The notes under the pieces: model-generated | Database searches by the model: none | Told to the model about the DNA's origin: nothing | Seen by the model: the letters and a program-made list of their open reading frames with translations, nothing else | Part shown: piece after piece, positions 1 to 5,223 of the stretch | Layout of the letters: each line of letters opens with the position of its first letter | How positions within the stretch are numbered: the first letter of the stretch is position 1 | DNA from: Cellvibrionaceae bacterium | GTDB lineage: Bacteria; Pseudomonadota; Gammaproteobacteria; Pseudomonadales; Cellvibrionaceae | DNA: 5,223 nt | Assembly: GCA_027012915.1 (NCBI GenBank) | Contig: JALUYN010000690.1 | Coordinates: 1-5,223 of the forward strand | Direction: 5' to 3' | Translations under genes and position numbers: made by a program

Positions 1-1103
1 TGTCTTCCGCTGTTGGTCAAGTGCACTACAGTGCCTCGGCCATGGATGGCTGTTGGGTACTGAGTGCTGGAGCCTTCAGTCGCGATCAGGAAGTCAATCG
101 GAATACAGCGTTGCAGTGGGGGGTAGAACCGTCTCGCGCATACGATTGTTGGCGAAAAATGATCAAGTGTGAAAAACACAATTTGGACGCCGTTGCCGTA
201 TTGGTCCCCACGCCGATGCACGCTGAAGTGGTGCAGGAACTGTTGGCCCAAGGTGTACCGGTAATCTGTGAGAAATCTCTGGTCAACACCGTTGAAGAAC
301 TGCAGTTGATTAAGTCGGCCTACGAAAAAGATAAACACTACCTGGCGGTGACCTATAACTATAGTGGTTATCCAATGGTCAGAGAGCTCAAATCCATGAT
401 TGAGTCTGGGGAATTGGGGCGCATCAAACAATTTCATTTTGAGATGCCGCAAGAAGGCTTTGTTAGACCCCCCATGATTGCGGGTAAAGCGGCCCCGCCA
501 CAATCATGGCGGTTGCAAGACTCATACATTCCAATGGTTAGCCACGATCTGGGAATGCACTTGCATCATTTGTCATCGTTTCTCTTGTCGCAAGAGCCCG
601 AGCAGGTGATGGCAGAATACTCGAGTTATTCCCCCTATCACGACCTGATTGATACCGTATTTATGTGGTTGCGATACGCTGATGGTATGAAAGGCAGCTT
701 CTGGTTTACCAAGTCGGCTTTGGGAAATCGCAATGGCATGCGAATACGAATCTATGGTGACAAAGCCAGTGCAGAGTGGATACAGGTCGAGCCGGAGTCT
801 CTCAAAGTGTGCCGAGCCGATGGCACAATCAATCTAATTGACCGTGGTGGTCCTGTAAAAGTTGCCTCTGATCTGCGTTACAACAGAATGAAAGCAGGTC
901 ACCCGTCAGGCTTTGTTGAAGCGTTTGCGAATCTGTATCAGGATTTGCACAGCTCAATCAGTGCTCACCAGCAGGGCCATGTCGCGCAAGACTCTGCGTT
1001 TGTGTCCGACTGGATTCATGCCGCCAGTGGTATGGCTTTGTTCCAAGCGGCATCGAATTCCAATAAAACAGGTGCTTGGGAGATGATTCGCAGTGCTGTC
1101 TGA
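1..1103 (+). CDS. Gfo/Idh/MocA-family NAD(P)-dependent oxidoreductase, 5'-partial
   Basis: Probable cytoplasmic sugar or nucleotide-sugar dehydrogenase/reductase. The reading frame is open to the left edge (first full codon at base 3). It reads SSAVGQVHYSASAMDG, which looks like the end of the Rossmann glycine loop, so the GTG at 21 is probably internal and only about ten N-terminal residues are missing. Counting from that GTG, the cofactor domain continues with LVPTPMHAEV (about 62-71) and CEKSL (83-87), the place of the family's EKP motif, with Lys85 as the expected catalytic lysine. The C-terminal domain carries YNYSGYPMVREL (112-123) and SHDLGMHLHH (174-183), which supplies the conserved Asp/His pair of the active site. 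About 366 codons are visible, normal for the family. Proline of EKP is replaced by serine. The substrate is unknown; downstream sugar-modifying genes suggest a nucleotide sugar or precursor. Family assignment is firm; specificity is not assigned. Confidence 0.88.
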   Translation, partial: SSAVGQVHYSASAMDGCWVLSAGAFSRDQEVNRNTALQWGVEPSRAYDCWRKMIKCEKHNLDAVAVLVPTPMHAEVVQELLAQGVPVICEKSLVNTVEELQLIKSAYEKDKHYLAVTYNYSGYPMVRELKSMIESGELGRIKQFHFEMPQEGFVRPPMIAGKAAPPQSWRLQDSYIPMVSHDLGMHLHHLSSFLLSQEPEQVMAEYSSYSPYHDLIDTVFMWLRYADGMKGSFWFTKSALGNRNGMRIRIYGDKASAEWIQVEPESLKVCRADGTINLIDRGGPVKVASDLRYNRMKAGHPSGFVEAFANLYQDLHSSISAHQQGHVAQDSAFVSDWIHAASGMALFQAASNSNKTGAWEMIRSAV

Positions 1104-1146
1104 TAGATCAACTGAGATCGAAGTAACGGGATTGGTCGTATAGATT
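1104..1146 (+). other. Short intergenic gap between genes 1 and 2
   Basis: This 43-bp gap is the longest non-coding stretch in the window. It contains no clear stem-loop with a T-run and no paired -35/-10 boxes, so it is most likely internal to an operon. The ribosome binding site for the downstream ATG is not obvious; only a weak purine-rich run is present. A stop codon in frame just upstream (TAG at 1141) makes the ATG at 1147 the first possible standard start. Confidence 0.5.
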
Positions 1147-2589
1147 ATGAATTACGTAATAATCGGCAACGGGATACTGGCTTTAACAGCCGCATTTCGT
1201 TTGACGCAAAGAATTAGTGCATCAGATACGATCAAGATTATTGGTCCTAGTGGTCGCACGGGTTCCGCTACACGTGCAGCTGCAGCAATGCTGAATTCGT
1301 TTGGCGAGATTGATGTAACCAGTCTTAAGTCGGATGCCAGTCTTTACCACTTTGAGTTGAGTCACCGAGCAACCCACGAGTGGCCGAATTTTGAGCGAGA
1401 GCTGATTGACGCTGCGGGCGACAACCTGCCCCAGGGCTGTGCCAAGTGTGAGGTATTCCGAGGCGGTTGTTTTGATCGCGGTACTTACATTATCAACAAC
1501 ACCGCCGCTGATGAGCTTGATGACAGGAACTTCGATGCCATCGTGTTTGCCCTCAAAGAGTTCAACGAACAGTTTGAGTTTGTATCGCCTTCCGACATTC
1601 CCAACTATTATCCTGCCCAGGAGCATCGGGCGACGCGGGCCATCTACATTCATAACGAAGGCTGGCTGAATCCTGTATTGGTTTTGGAGAAGCTCGACGC
1701 GATTCTATCGAATCATCCCCAAGTTGATTATATTGACGCAGAGGTGGCTAGGATTGTCGAAGTCAATGGCGTTGTTGATCACCTTTGTCTCACCGATGAT
1801 CGTCGCGTTGATGGAGACCAATTCTTGCTGGCCAATGGTGCCTGTGTAGAAAAAACGCTGCGTGATAGCGAACTCGGATTGAACACACAGAAGCTGTTTT
1901 ATGGAATAGGTGTGTCCCTGGAAATCCTGTCGCCAGATTATCCCCATGAGAAGTGTATCCGCACGCCGAATCGAGGTGGTGCCTGTGGCATCTACACTGT
2001 CCCGTATTTCAAAGGGCCAGGAGAGTCGAGAGAGCATATCCTCATAGGTGCCAGCAATATGTTGTCTCCCGTTCCTGTACACAATGGTCGCTTGGTTAGC
2101 ATTGAGCATTTGATGAAGAGTGCGATTAACGAAATCAACGGGCATTTTTACAATGCTCAGTTGATCAACACCAATGTGGGGTGGCGCCCTACAACGCAGG
2201 ATACCTATCCTTTGCTTGGTTCAACCTCCGTACGAAATCTGACCATCGCAACTGGAACCAAGCGTGATGGTTTTCACCTGTCGCCAGTTATCTCCGAGAT
2301 GATTACGTCGATTATGATGGGCGAGGAGGTTGATGAGCAATTGCAGTTGTTCGCGCCGGAAAGGTCTGTAATACGTGATATGACAAGAGAAGACGCGGTT
2401 GAAATTGCTGTTAATGCTCTGATGAGCGAGCAGTACCAACACGGTTTTTCTCCATCCAATATCAGAATGAATGCGCAGGTCAGAGAAAACTATAGGCGTG
2501 ATGTGGAAGAGCTGCACGATCGCGCAGGTGCTGTTGATTGGGGAATACCCCAGGAGCTGCTCAATATGTATCGGCGAGGACATGTTTAA
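1147..2589 (+). CDS. FAD-dependent oxidoreductase, DAO (glycine/D-amino-acid oxidase-like) family
   Basis: A flavoprotein of 480 residues, expected to oxidise a C-N or C-O bond of a small substrate. The N-terminus has the dinucleotide-binding strand and loop VIIGNGILALTAA (4-16), a GxGxxA version of GxGxxG. It is followed by GSATRAAAAMLNSFGE, the segment that follows the second strand in DAO proteins and contacts FAD. The C-terminal FAD-binding block is clear: GWRPTTQDTYPLLG (345-358), then ATGTKRDGFHLSP (368-380) and an LFAPER ending near 408. The acidic residue that usually ends the second strand and holds the ribose is not evident (IIGPSGRTG). After the DAO fold there are about 70 further residues to HV-stop, unlike simple DAO enzymes. 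Cys98, Cys101 and Cys108 are close together, but no metal-site family is recognised. It lies between a Gfo/Idh oxidoreductase and a methyltransferase in an apparent sugar operon, suggesting oxidation of an amino- or hydroxy-sugar or of a substituent; that is inference. Confidence 0.85.
   Translation: MNYVIIGNGILALTAAFRLTQRISASDTIKIIGPSGRTGSATRAAAAMLNSFGEIDVTSLKSDASLYHFELSHRATHEWPNFERELIDAAGDNLPQGCAKCEVFRGGCFDRGTYIINNTAADELDDRNFDAIVFALKEFNEQFEFVSPSDIPNYYPAQEHRATRAIYIHNEGWLNPVLVLEKLDAILSNHPQVDYIDAEVARIVEVNGVVDHLCLTDDRRVDGDQFLLANGACVEKTLRDSELGLNTQKLFYGIGVSLEILSPDYPHEKCIRTPNRGGACGIYTVPYFKGPGESREHILIGASNMLSPVPVHNGRLVSIEHLMKSAINEINGHFYNAQLINTNVGWRPTTQDTYPLLGSTSVRNLTIATGTKRDGFHLSPVISEMITSIMMGEEVDEQLQLFAPERSVIRDMTREDAVEIAVNALMSEQYQHGFSPSNIRMNAQVRENYRRDVEELHDRAGAVDWGIPQELLNMYRRGHV
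2576..2580 (+). promoter_or_regulatory. Shine-Dalgarno site GAGGA that decides the methyltransferase start
   Basis: GAGGA lies inside the last codons of the FAD oxidoreductase. It is only 1 nt before the ATG at 2582 but 10 nt before the ATG at 2591, which favours the latter as the start. The site's position within the upstream gene implies that translation of the two genes is coupled. Confidence 0.5.
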
Positions 2590-2590
2590 T

Positions 2591-3280
2591 ATGCGTGCTT
2601 TTGAGGAACTCAATTTCTTTGATTGTTCTGCCAATCGATCTGGGCAGGCGAGGAAAGCCATGATTGAAAAGGCCGGCGCGGTAGATCTCTCTGGCAGTGA
2701 TTTCGATCAATTCGGTTATGATTACTTCGATAATGCCGAGGTAGGCATAGGTTATGGCGGTTATCACTATGACGGTCGCTACGGTGATAGCGTGGCGGAA
2801 ATTATAGCTCATTATGGACTGCATTCAGGCGATTCGGTATTGGAACTTGGGTGCGCAAAAGGCTGTGTTCTCGTGGAATTCTACAAACAGGGTATGGACG
2901 TATGCGGTATCGATATCAGCGAGTACGCAGTATCCCACTCTGTAGAAGCTGTACGCCCCTTTCTTCAGGTGGGCAGTAGCGAAGCTCTGGCGGTCGCTGA
3001 TAACAGTTTTGATTTCGTCTATAGCAAAGAAATGATTCCTCATCTGAGCGAACAGCAAGTGCGAAAGACGCTCAGGGAAATGTCCCGTGTCTGCAAGGGC
3101 AATAGAATATTTCTGGAAATTCAGGTTGCTGAATCCAAGGAGAGTCAAGATTTGATCATGCGTTGGGATCCGACGCATCAAACAGTGAAGAGCAAGAGCT
3201 GGTGGCGTTCACTGTTCGCCGAAGAAGAATTCGAGGGGCAAGTGCATTTTAAAGAGTTGTTCGCAACGGAGTCGGTATGA
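2591..3280 (+). CDS. Class I SAM-dependent methyltransferase (methyltransferase 11/25-like)
   Basis: A soluble methyltransferase of 229 residues from ATG 2591; ATG 2582, in the same frame, would add three residues and overlap the preceding stop. Numbering from 2591, a region of about 80 residues ends in GYGGYHYDGRYGDSV (54-68), a lead-in seen in methyltransferases of polysaccharide loci. Motif I is VLELGCAKGCVL (83-94), an ELGCxKG form of the SAM-binding glycine loop. The second strand is VCGIDIS (about 104-110), with Asp as the expected ribose ligand, and motif IV is FDFVYSKEMIPHL. The C-terminus holds WDPTHQT and KSWWRSLF, in the region where this family binds substrate. It probably methylates a sugar or sugar-linked group; whether the acceptor is O, N or C is not determinable. 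The stop overlaps the next gene's ATG as ATGA. A longer version starting at 2471 would run 119 nt into the FAD gene and is rejected. Confidence 0.83.
   Translation: MRAFEELNFFDCSANRSGQARKAMIEKAGAVDLSGSDFDQFGYDYFDNAEVGIGYGGYHYDGRYGDSVAEIIAHYGLHSGDSVLELGCAKGCVLVEFYKQGMDVCGIDISEYAVSHSVEAVRPFLQVGSSEALAVADNSFDFVYSKEMIPHLSEQQVRKTLREMSRVCKGNRIFLEIQVAESKESQDLIMRWDPTHQTVKSKSWWRSLFAEEEFEGQVHFKELFATESV
3268..3271 (+). promoter_or_regulatory. Shine-Dalgarno site GGAG for the HAD gene
   Basis: GGAG sits within the end of the methyltransferase gene, 5 nt before the ATG at 3277. Good spacing plus the ATGA stop/start overlap supports this start and coupled translation. Confidence 0.55.
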
Positions 3281-4023
3281 ATGTAATTTTTGATATGGAT
3301 GGTGTTATCACCAATACCGCAAGAGTACATCGAACAGCTTGGAAAAGAGTCTTTGATGCCATGCTGTCAGAGTATGACGATAGCCTGCCGCCGTTCAGTC
3401 ATCAGGATTATGCCATGTATATCGATGGCAAATCCAGGGCGCAAGGTATCAGCAGTTTTTTGATGTCCCGGGATTTGGTTTTGGACGACGGAGCTATTGA
3501 TAGCCTCAGTCTGCTGACGAAAAATGGTATTGCCAACGTCAAAAACCAGTTCTTTTGGGATGTTATTCAAGATCAGGGTGTAAACTACTTTGACGACGCG
3601 TTAAGACTCATTGCGAAACTGCACGCTGATGGCGCAAAGTTGGCGATTGGCAGCTCAAGCAAGAACGCAAAACGTTTACTCGAATATAACGATATTGCGC
3701 GCTTTTTTGATGTGATCATTGATGGTGTTGTGGCGGAGCAGGGTGGTGTACCTTCCAAACCGGATAAAGGCTTTTACCTGCATTGCGTTATAGCCCTTAA
3801 CGAGAAACCTGAAAACTGTGTAGTTATTGAAGACGCAATATCAGGCATTACTTCGGCGACAAAGGCCGGCATAGGCAGCGTTATTGGCGTTGCCAGAGAG
3901 GGGAATGTGACAGACCTTGTTGCGGCCGGAGCGTCCGAGGTAGTACATAGCCTGGACGACTGCAGCCTATATCCTCAGAAAAAACCTCAAAAACACGCGG
4001 CATTTTCCGGGTTGGGGCTATGA
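3277..4023 (+). CDS. HAD-superfamily phosphatase/phosphomutase, beta-phosphoglucomutase-like
   Basis: A cytoplasmic HAD enzyme of 248 residues. Motif I is FDMDGVITNT (5-14) with nucleophile Asp6 and acid/base Asp8. It is followed by HRTAW (18-22), matching the HxxAW segment of beta-phosphoglucomutase, whose histidine contributes to catalysis. A cap domain at about 15-105 contains DGKSRAQGI (50-58); Arg54 aligns with the cap arginine that grips the non-transferred phosphate in beta-PGM. Motif II is GSSSKN (125-130), motif III lysine is in SKPDKGF (Lys161), and motif IV is VIEDAISGI (183-191) with Glu185 and Asp186 for Mg2+. All core residues are present, so it should be active. Either 1-/6-phosphate sugar mutase or phosphatase activity is possible; the PGM-type cap residues lean towards mutase. 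The C-terminus is a basic, low-complexity tail (QKKPQKH). It overlaps both neighbours by ATGA, and its nucleotidyltransferase partner suggests it prepares that enzyme's substrate. Confidence 0.87.
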   Translation: MNVIFDMDGVITNTARVHRTAWKRVFDAMLSEYDDSLPPFSHQDYAMYIDGKSRAQGISSFLMSRDLVLDDGAIDSLSLLTKNGIANVKNQFFWDVIQDQGVNYFDDALRLIAKLHADGAKLAIGSSSKNAKRLLEYNDIARFFDVIIDGVVAEQGGVPSKPDKGFYLHCVIALNEKPENCVVIEDAISGITSATKAGIGSVIGVAREGNVTDLVAAGASEVVHSLDDCSLYPQKKPQKHAAFSGLGL

Positions 4024-4505
4024 GAATTTTTGATGTCGATACCCTGCAGGTTGAAATAGCGCGTCTTCGCGCTCAGGGACAGATCGTTGGGCTGTGCCAT
4101 GGTTGTTTTGACATTCTGCACACTGGCCATATTCGTCACTTAGAACACGCCCGAAAACTCTGTGATGCCCTGTTTGTCAGTGTCACCGCAGATCGATTCG
4201 TCAACAAAGGGCCGAACCGGCCGGTATTTCCGGCTGATGAGCGAGCGGGTATTCTGTCGGCATTACGGGTCGTACAGGGAGCTGTTGTAAACGAGCATGA
4301 GACGTCCCTTCCTCTCTTAGAGAAGCTAAGACCTTCGGTTTATATCAAGGGAAGTGAATATCAGAACAACCCGGAAATGGTGAACAGGAATTTCATCGCA
4401 GAGCGAGATTTTGCTGAAAACCTGGGTATAGAAGTTCGTTTCACTTTCGAAGAAACCGATTCATCAACCAGAATATTCAACAAAATATCGTCAGCGGCGG
4501 TATAA
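4020..4505 (+). CDS. Nucleotidyltransferase (cytidylyl/adenylyltransferase), HldE/RfaE C-terminal-domain-like
   Basis: A single-domain transferase of 161 residues that should join a nucleotide (from CTP or ATP) to a sugar or polyol phosphate, releasing pyrophosphate. Residues 27-37 read HGCFDILHTGH, the GxFDxxHxGH signature of the glycerol-3-phosphate cytidylyltransferase/HldE family; His34 and His37 bind the nucleotide triphosphate. VSVTADRFVNKGPNRPVF (53-70) holds the family lysine (Lys63) and the loop typical of HldE-like domains. YIKGSEY (108-114) follows. The C-terminal nucleotide-binding motif, usually STT/SSS followed by I, is DSSTRIF (147-153). The length equals one domain: the PfkB kinase domain that is often fused to relatives is absent. 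The start is fixed by the ATGA overlap with the HAD gene; only a weak GGGG at 4014-4017 precedes it, so translation likely depends on coupling. Base preference and sugar cannot be read; true hldE function is unlikely without the kinase half. Confidence 0.87.
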   Translation: MRIFDVDTLQVEIARLRAQGQIVGLCHGCFDILHTGHIRHLEHARKLCDALFVSVTADRFVNKGPNRPVFPADERAGILSALRVVQGAVVNEHETSLPLLEKLRPSVYIKGSEYQNNPEMVNRNFIAERDFAENLGIEVRFTFEETDSSTRIFNKISSAAV

Positions 4506-4514
4506 CCAGCGTTT

Positions 4515-4520
4515 GAGGGG
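4515..4520 (+). promoter_or_regulatory. Strong Shine-Dalgarno site GAGGGG before a TTG start
   Basis: GAGGGG is 6 nt upstream of the TTG at 4527. No ATG or GTG occurs in this frame between the previous stop (4503-4505) and the Rossmann strand, so this site identifies TTG as the initiation codon. Confidence 0.65.
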
Positions 4521-4526
4521 TTAACA

Positions 4527-5223
4527 TTGAAAACAGTTTTGGTACTGGGAAGTAACTCACCTTCAGGTGCGACTTTTTGCGCTCATGCGTTGTCTTGCGG
4601 CTACCGAGTAGTGGCAACCAGTCGCTCTCTGGAGAAACCCGACGTTTTTCTCCCCTATAAATGGGGTGAGCACTCGAATCTATCGTTCTATAAGATAGAT
4701 CTGAATCAAGACCTTGACAGTCTTCAAGAGCTGTTGAGTAAGTACAAGCCGGCTTTCGTTTTTAATTTTGCGTCACAGAGCATGGTGGGGCAAAGCTGGG
4801 ATACTCCAACTGACTGGATGAGAACCAATGTAGTCAGTCTGGTTGCATTGCTCGAACTGCTGCGCAATCAGGACTATCTCGAGCGCTACGTACATTTTTC
4901 TACGCCCGAAGTCTATGGCTCTACCGATGGTTGGATAAAGGAAAATAACCATTTTGATCCGAGTACTCCCTACGCTTCCTCCCGAGCCGCTGGCGATATG
5001 AATGTGGCGCTCTGGGAGAAAACTTATGATCTGCCTAGCATTATCACACGGGCTGCCAATATATACGGTGAAGGTCAGCAGTTGTACAGAATCATACCCA
5101 AGACGATGCTGTGCTGTTTGTCTGGTAAAAAATTGCCACTGCACGGTGGAGGCTTGTCAGAGCGAGCATTTGTCCATTGCGACGATGTTTCAAACGCTTT
5201 GGTTGAGATCGCAGAGCGAGGGA
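4527..5223 (+). CDS. NAD-dependent epimerase/dehydratase (extended SDR), 3'-partial
   Basis: The first 232 residues of an extended short-chain dehydrogenase, expected to act on a nucleotide sugar (epimerisation, dehydration, reduction or decarboxylation) with bound NAD(P). It begins TTG-AAA-ACA, the only suitable start, 21 bp after the nucleotidyltransferase stop. Residues 4-14 read VLVLGSNSPSG, the glycine loop with Ser in place of the middle glycine. Then come IDLNQD (near 62), NFASQSMVGQSW (NxAAQS-type strand), HFSTPEVYGS (active-site strand, Thr126-Pro127-Glu128), YASSRAAGDM (Tyr149 with Arg153 at the usual lysine of YxxxK), TRAANIYGEGQQLYRIIPK, and LHGGGLSERAFVHCDDV (substrate loop). RmlB-type dehydratases have TDE and YxxxK, so this is a distinct subgroup resembling SDR proteins found in polysaccharide clusters. 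The frame is open to the right edge; roughly 80-110 residues should be missing. Family is confident, reaction unknown. Confidence 0.87.
   Translation, partial: MKTVLVLGSNSPSGATFCAHALSCGYRVVATSRSLEKPDVFLPYKWGEHSNLSFYKIDLNQDLDSLQELLSKYKPAFVFNFASQSMVGQSWDTPTDWMRTNVVSLVALLELLRNQDYLERYVHFSTPEVYGSTDGWIKENNHFDPSTPYASSRAAGDMNVALWEKTYDLPSIITRAANIYGEGQQLYRIIPKTMLCCLSGKKLPLHGGGLSERAFVHCDDVSNALVEIAERG

Noticed and set aside
1139..1145. TATAGAT resembling a -10 promoter box before the FAD gene
   Set aside because: It directly abuts the start codon, so transcription would begin inside the gene, and no -35 box is suitably placed.
1406..1669. An 87-codon plus-strand frame inside the FAD gene
   Set aside because: It is wholly internal, out of frame and rich in Ser, Thr and Pro with no domain; it is a shadow.
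2471..2590. Extended N-terminus of the methyltransferase from an ATG at 2471
   Set aside because: It would overlap the FAD gene by 119 nt, and the added residues do not look like the methyltransferase family. ATG 2591 (or 2582) fits the gene junction and ribosome site.
1222..2661. Several minus-strand open frames of 140-150 codons (1222-1653, 1705-2145, 2221-2661) opposite the FAD oxidoreductase
   Set aside because: The plus strand encodes a protein with clear FAD-binding motifs across the same span. The antisense products show no recognisable domain and are compositional shadows.
2825..3181. Minus-strand open frame opposite the methyltransferase
   Set aside because: It lies across the SAM-binding motifs of the sense gene and has no ribosome site or domain of its own.
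4020..4505. Naming the nucleotidyltransferase hldE, rfaE or tagD
   Set aside because: The HIGH motif is shared by all these families. The kinase half of HldE is absent and the C-terminal motif (DSSTRIF) differs from TagD, so no symbol is justified.
4773..5144. Minus-strand open frame of 123 codons near the right end
   Set aside because: The plus strand here encodes the SDR protein with several conserved motifs; the antisense frame is a shadow.
4527..5223. Naming the SDR protein rfbB/rmlB (dTDP-glucose 4,6-dehydratase)
   Set aside because: The TDE and YxxxK motifs of that enzyme read TPE and YxxxR here, and no other dTDP-sugar gene is in view.

Overview
The window holds six protein genes, all on the + strand and tightly packed. 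The first is cut by the left edge and the last by the right edge. The families (sugar-type oxidoreductase, FAD oxidoreductase, small-molecule methyltransferase, HAD phosphatase/phosphomutase, nucleotidyltransferase, NDP-sugar epimerase/dehydratase) are typical of a bacterial surface-polysaccharide locus (O-antigen, capsule or exopolysaccharide) in the part that makes modified nucleotide sugars. The balanced base composition, Shine-Dalgarno sites and family resemblances suggest a Gram-negative proteobacterium, perhaps a gammaproteobacterium. No ribosomal or housekeeping gene is present to confirm this, so the taxonomic guess is weak.

Layout: (1) 1-1103, Gfo/Idh/MocA oxidoreductase, lacking only a short N-terminus; (2) a 43-bp gap, then 1147-2589, FAD-dependent DAO-fold oxidoreductase with an extra C-terminal segment; (3) 2591-3280 (or from 2582), class I SAM methyltransferase; (4) 3277-4023, beta-phosphoglucomutase-like HAD protein; (5) 4020-4505, HIGH-type nucleotidyltransferase related to the HldE/RfaE C-terminal domain; (6) 4527 to the right edge, NAD-dependent epimerase/dehydratase starting at TTG. 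Genes 3/4 and 4/5 share ATGA stop/start overlaps, the gene 2/3 junction is 1 nt (or an 8-nt overlap), and the gene 5/6 gap is 21 nt. The whole set therefore looks like one operon with translational coupling.

Working model (inference): the HAD protein moves or removes a sugar phosphate, the nucleotidyltransferase activates the resulting phosphate as a CDP- or ADP-linked intermediate, and the SDR protein remodels that intermediate. The Gfo/Idh and FAD oxidoreductases and the methyltransferase add further redox and methyl modifications. The final sugar cannot be read from the sequence. The most interesting points are the coupled HAD-nucleotidyltransferase pair without the usual attached kinase, the altered active-site motifs of the SDR protein, and a DAO-family flavoenzyme with a C-terminal extension inside a sugar-type operon. 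No RNA gene, mobile element, CRISPR array or convincing terminator was seen, and no gene-free stretch exceeds 43 bp.
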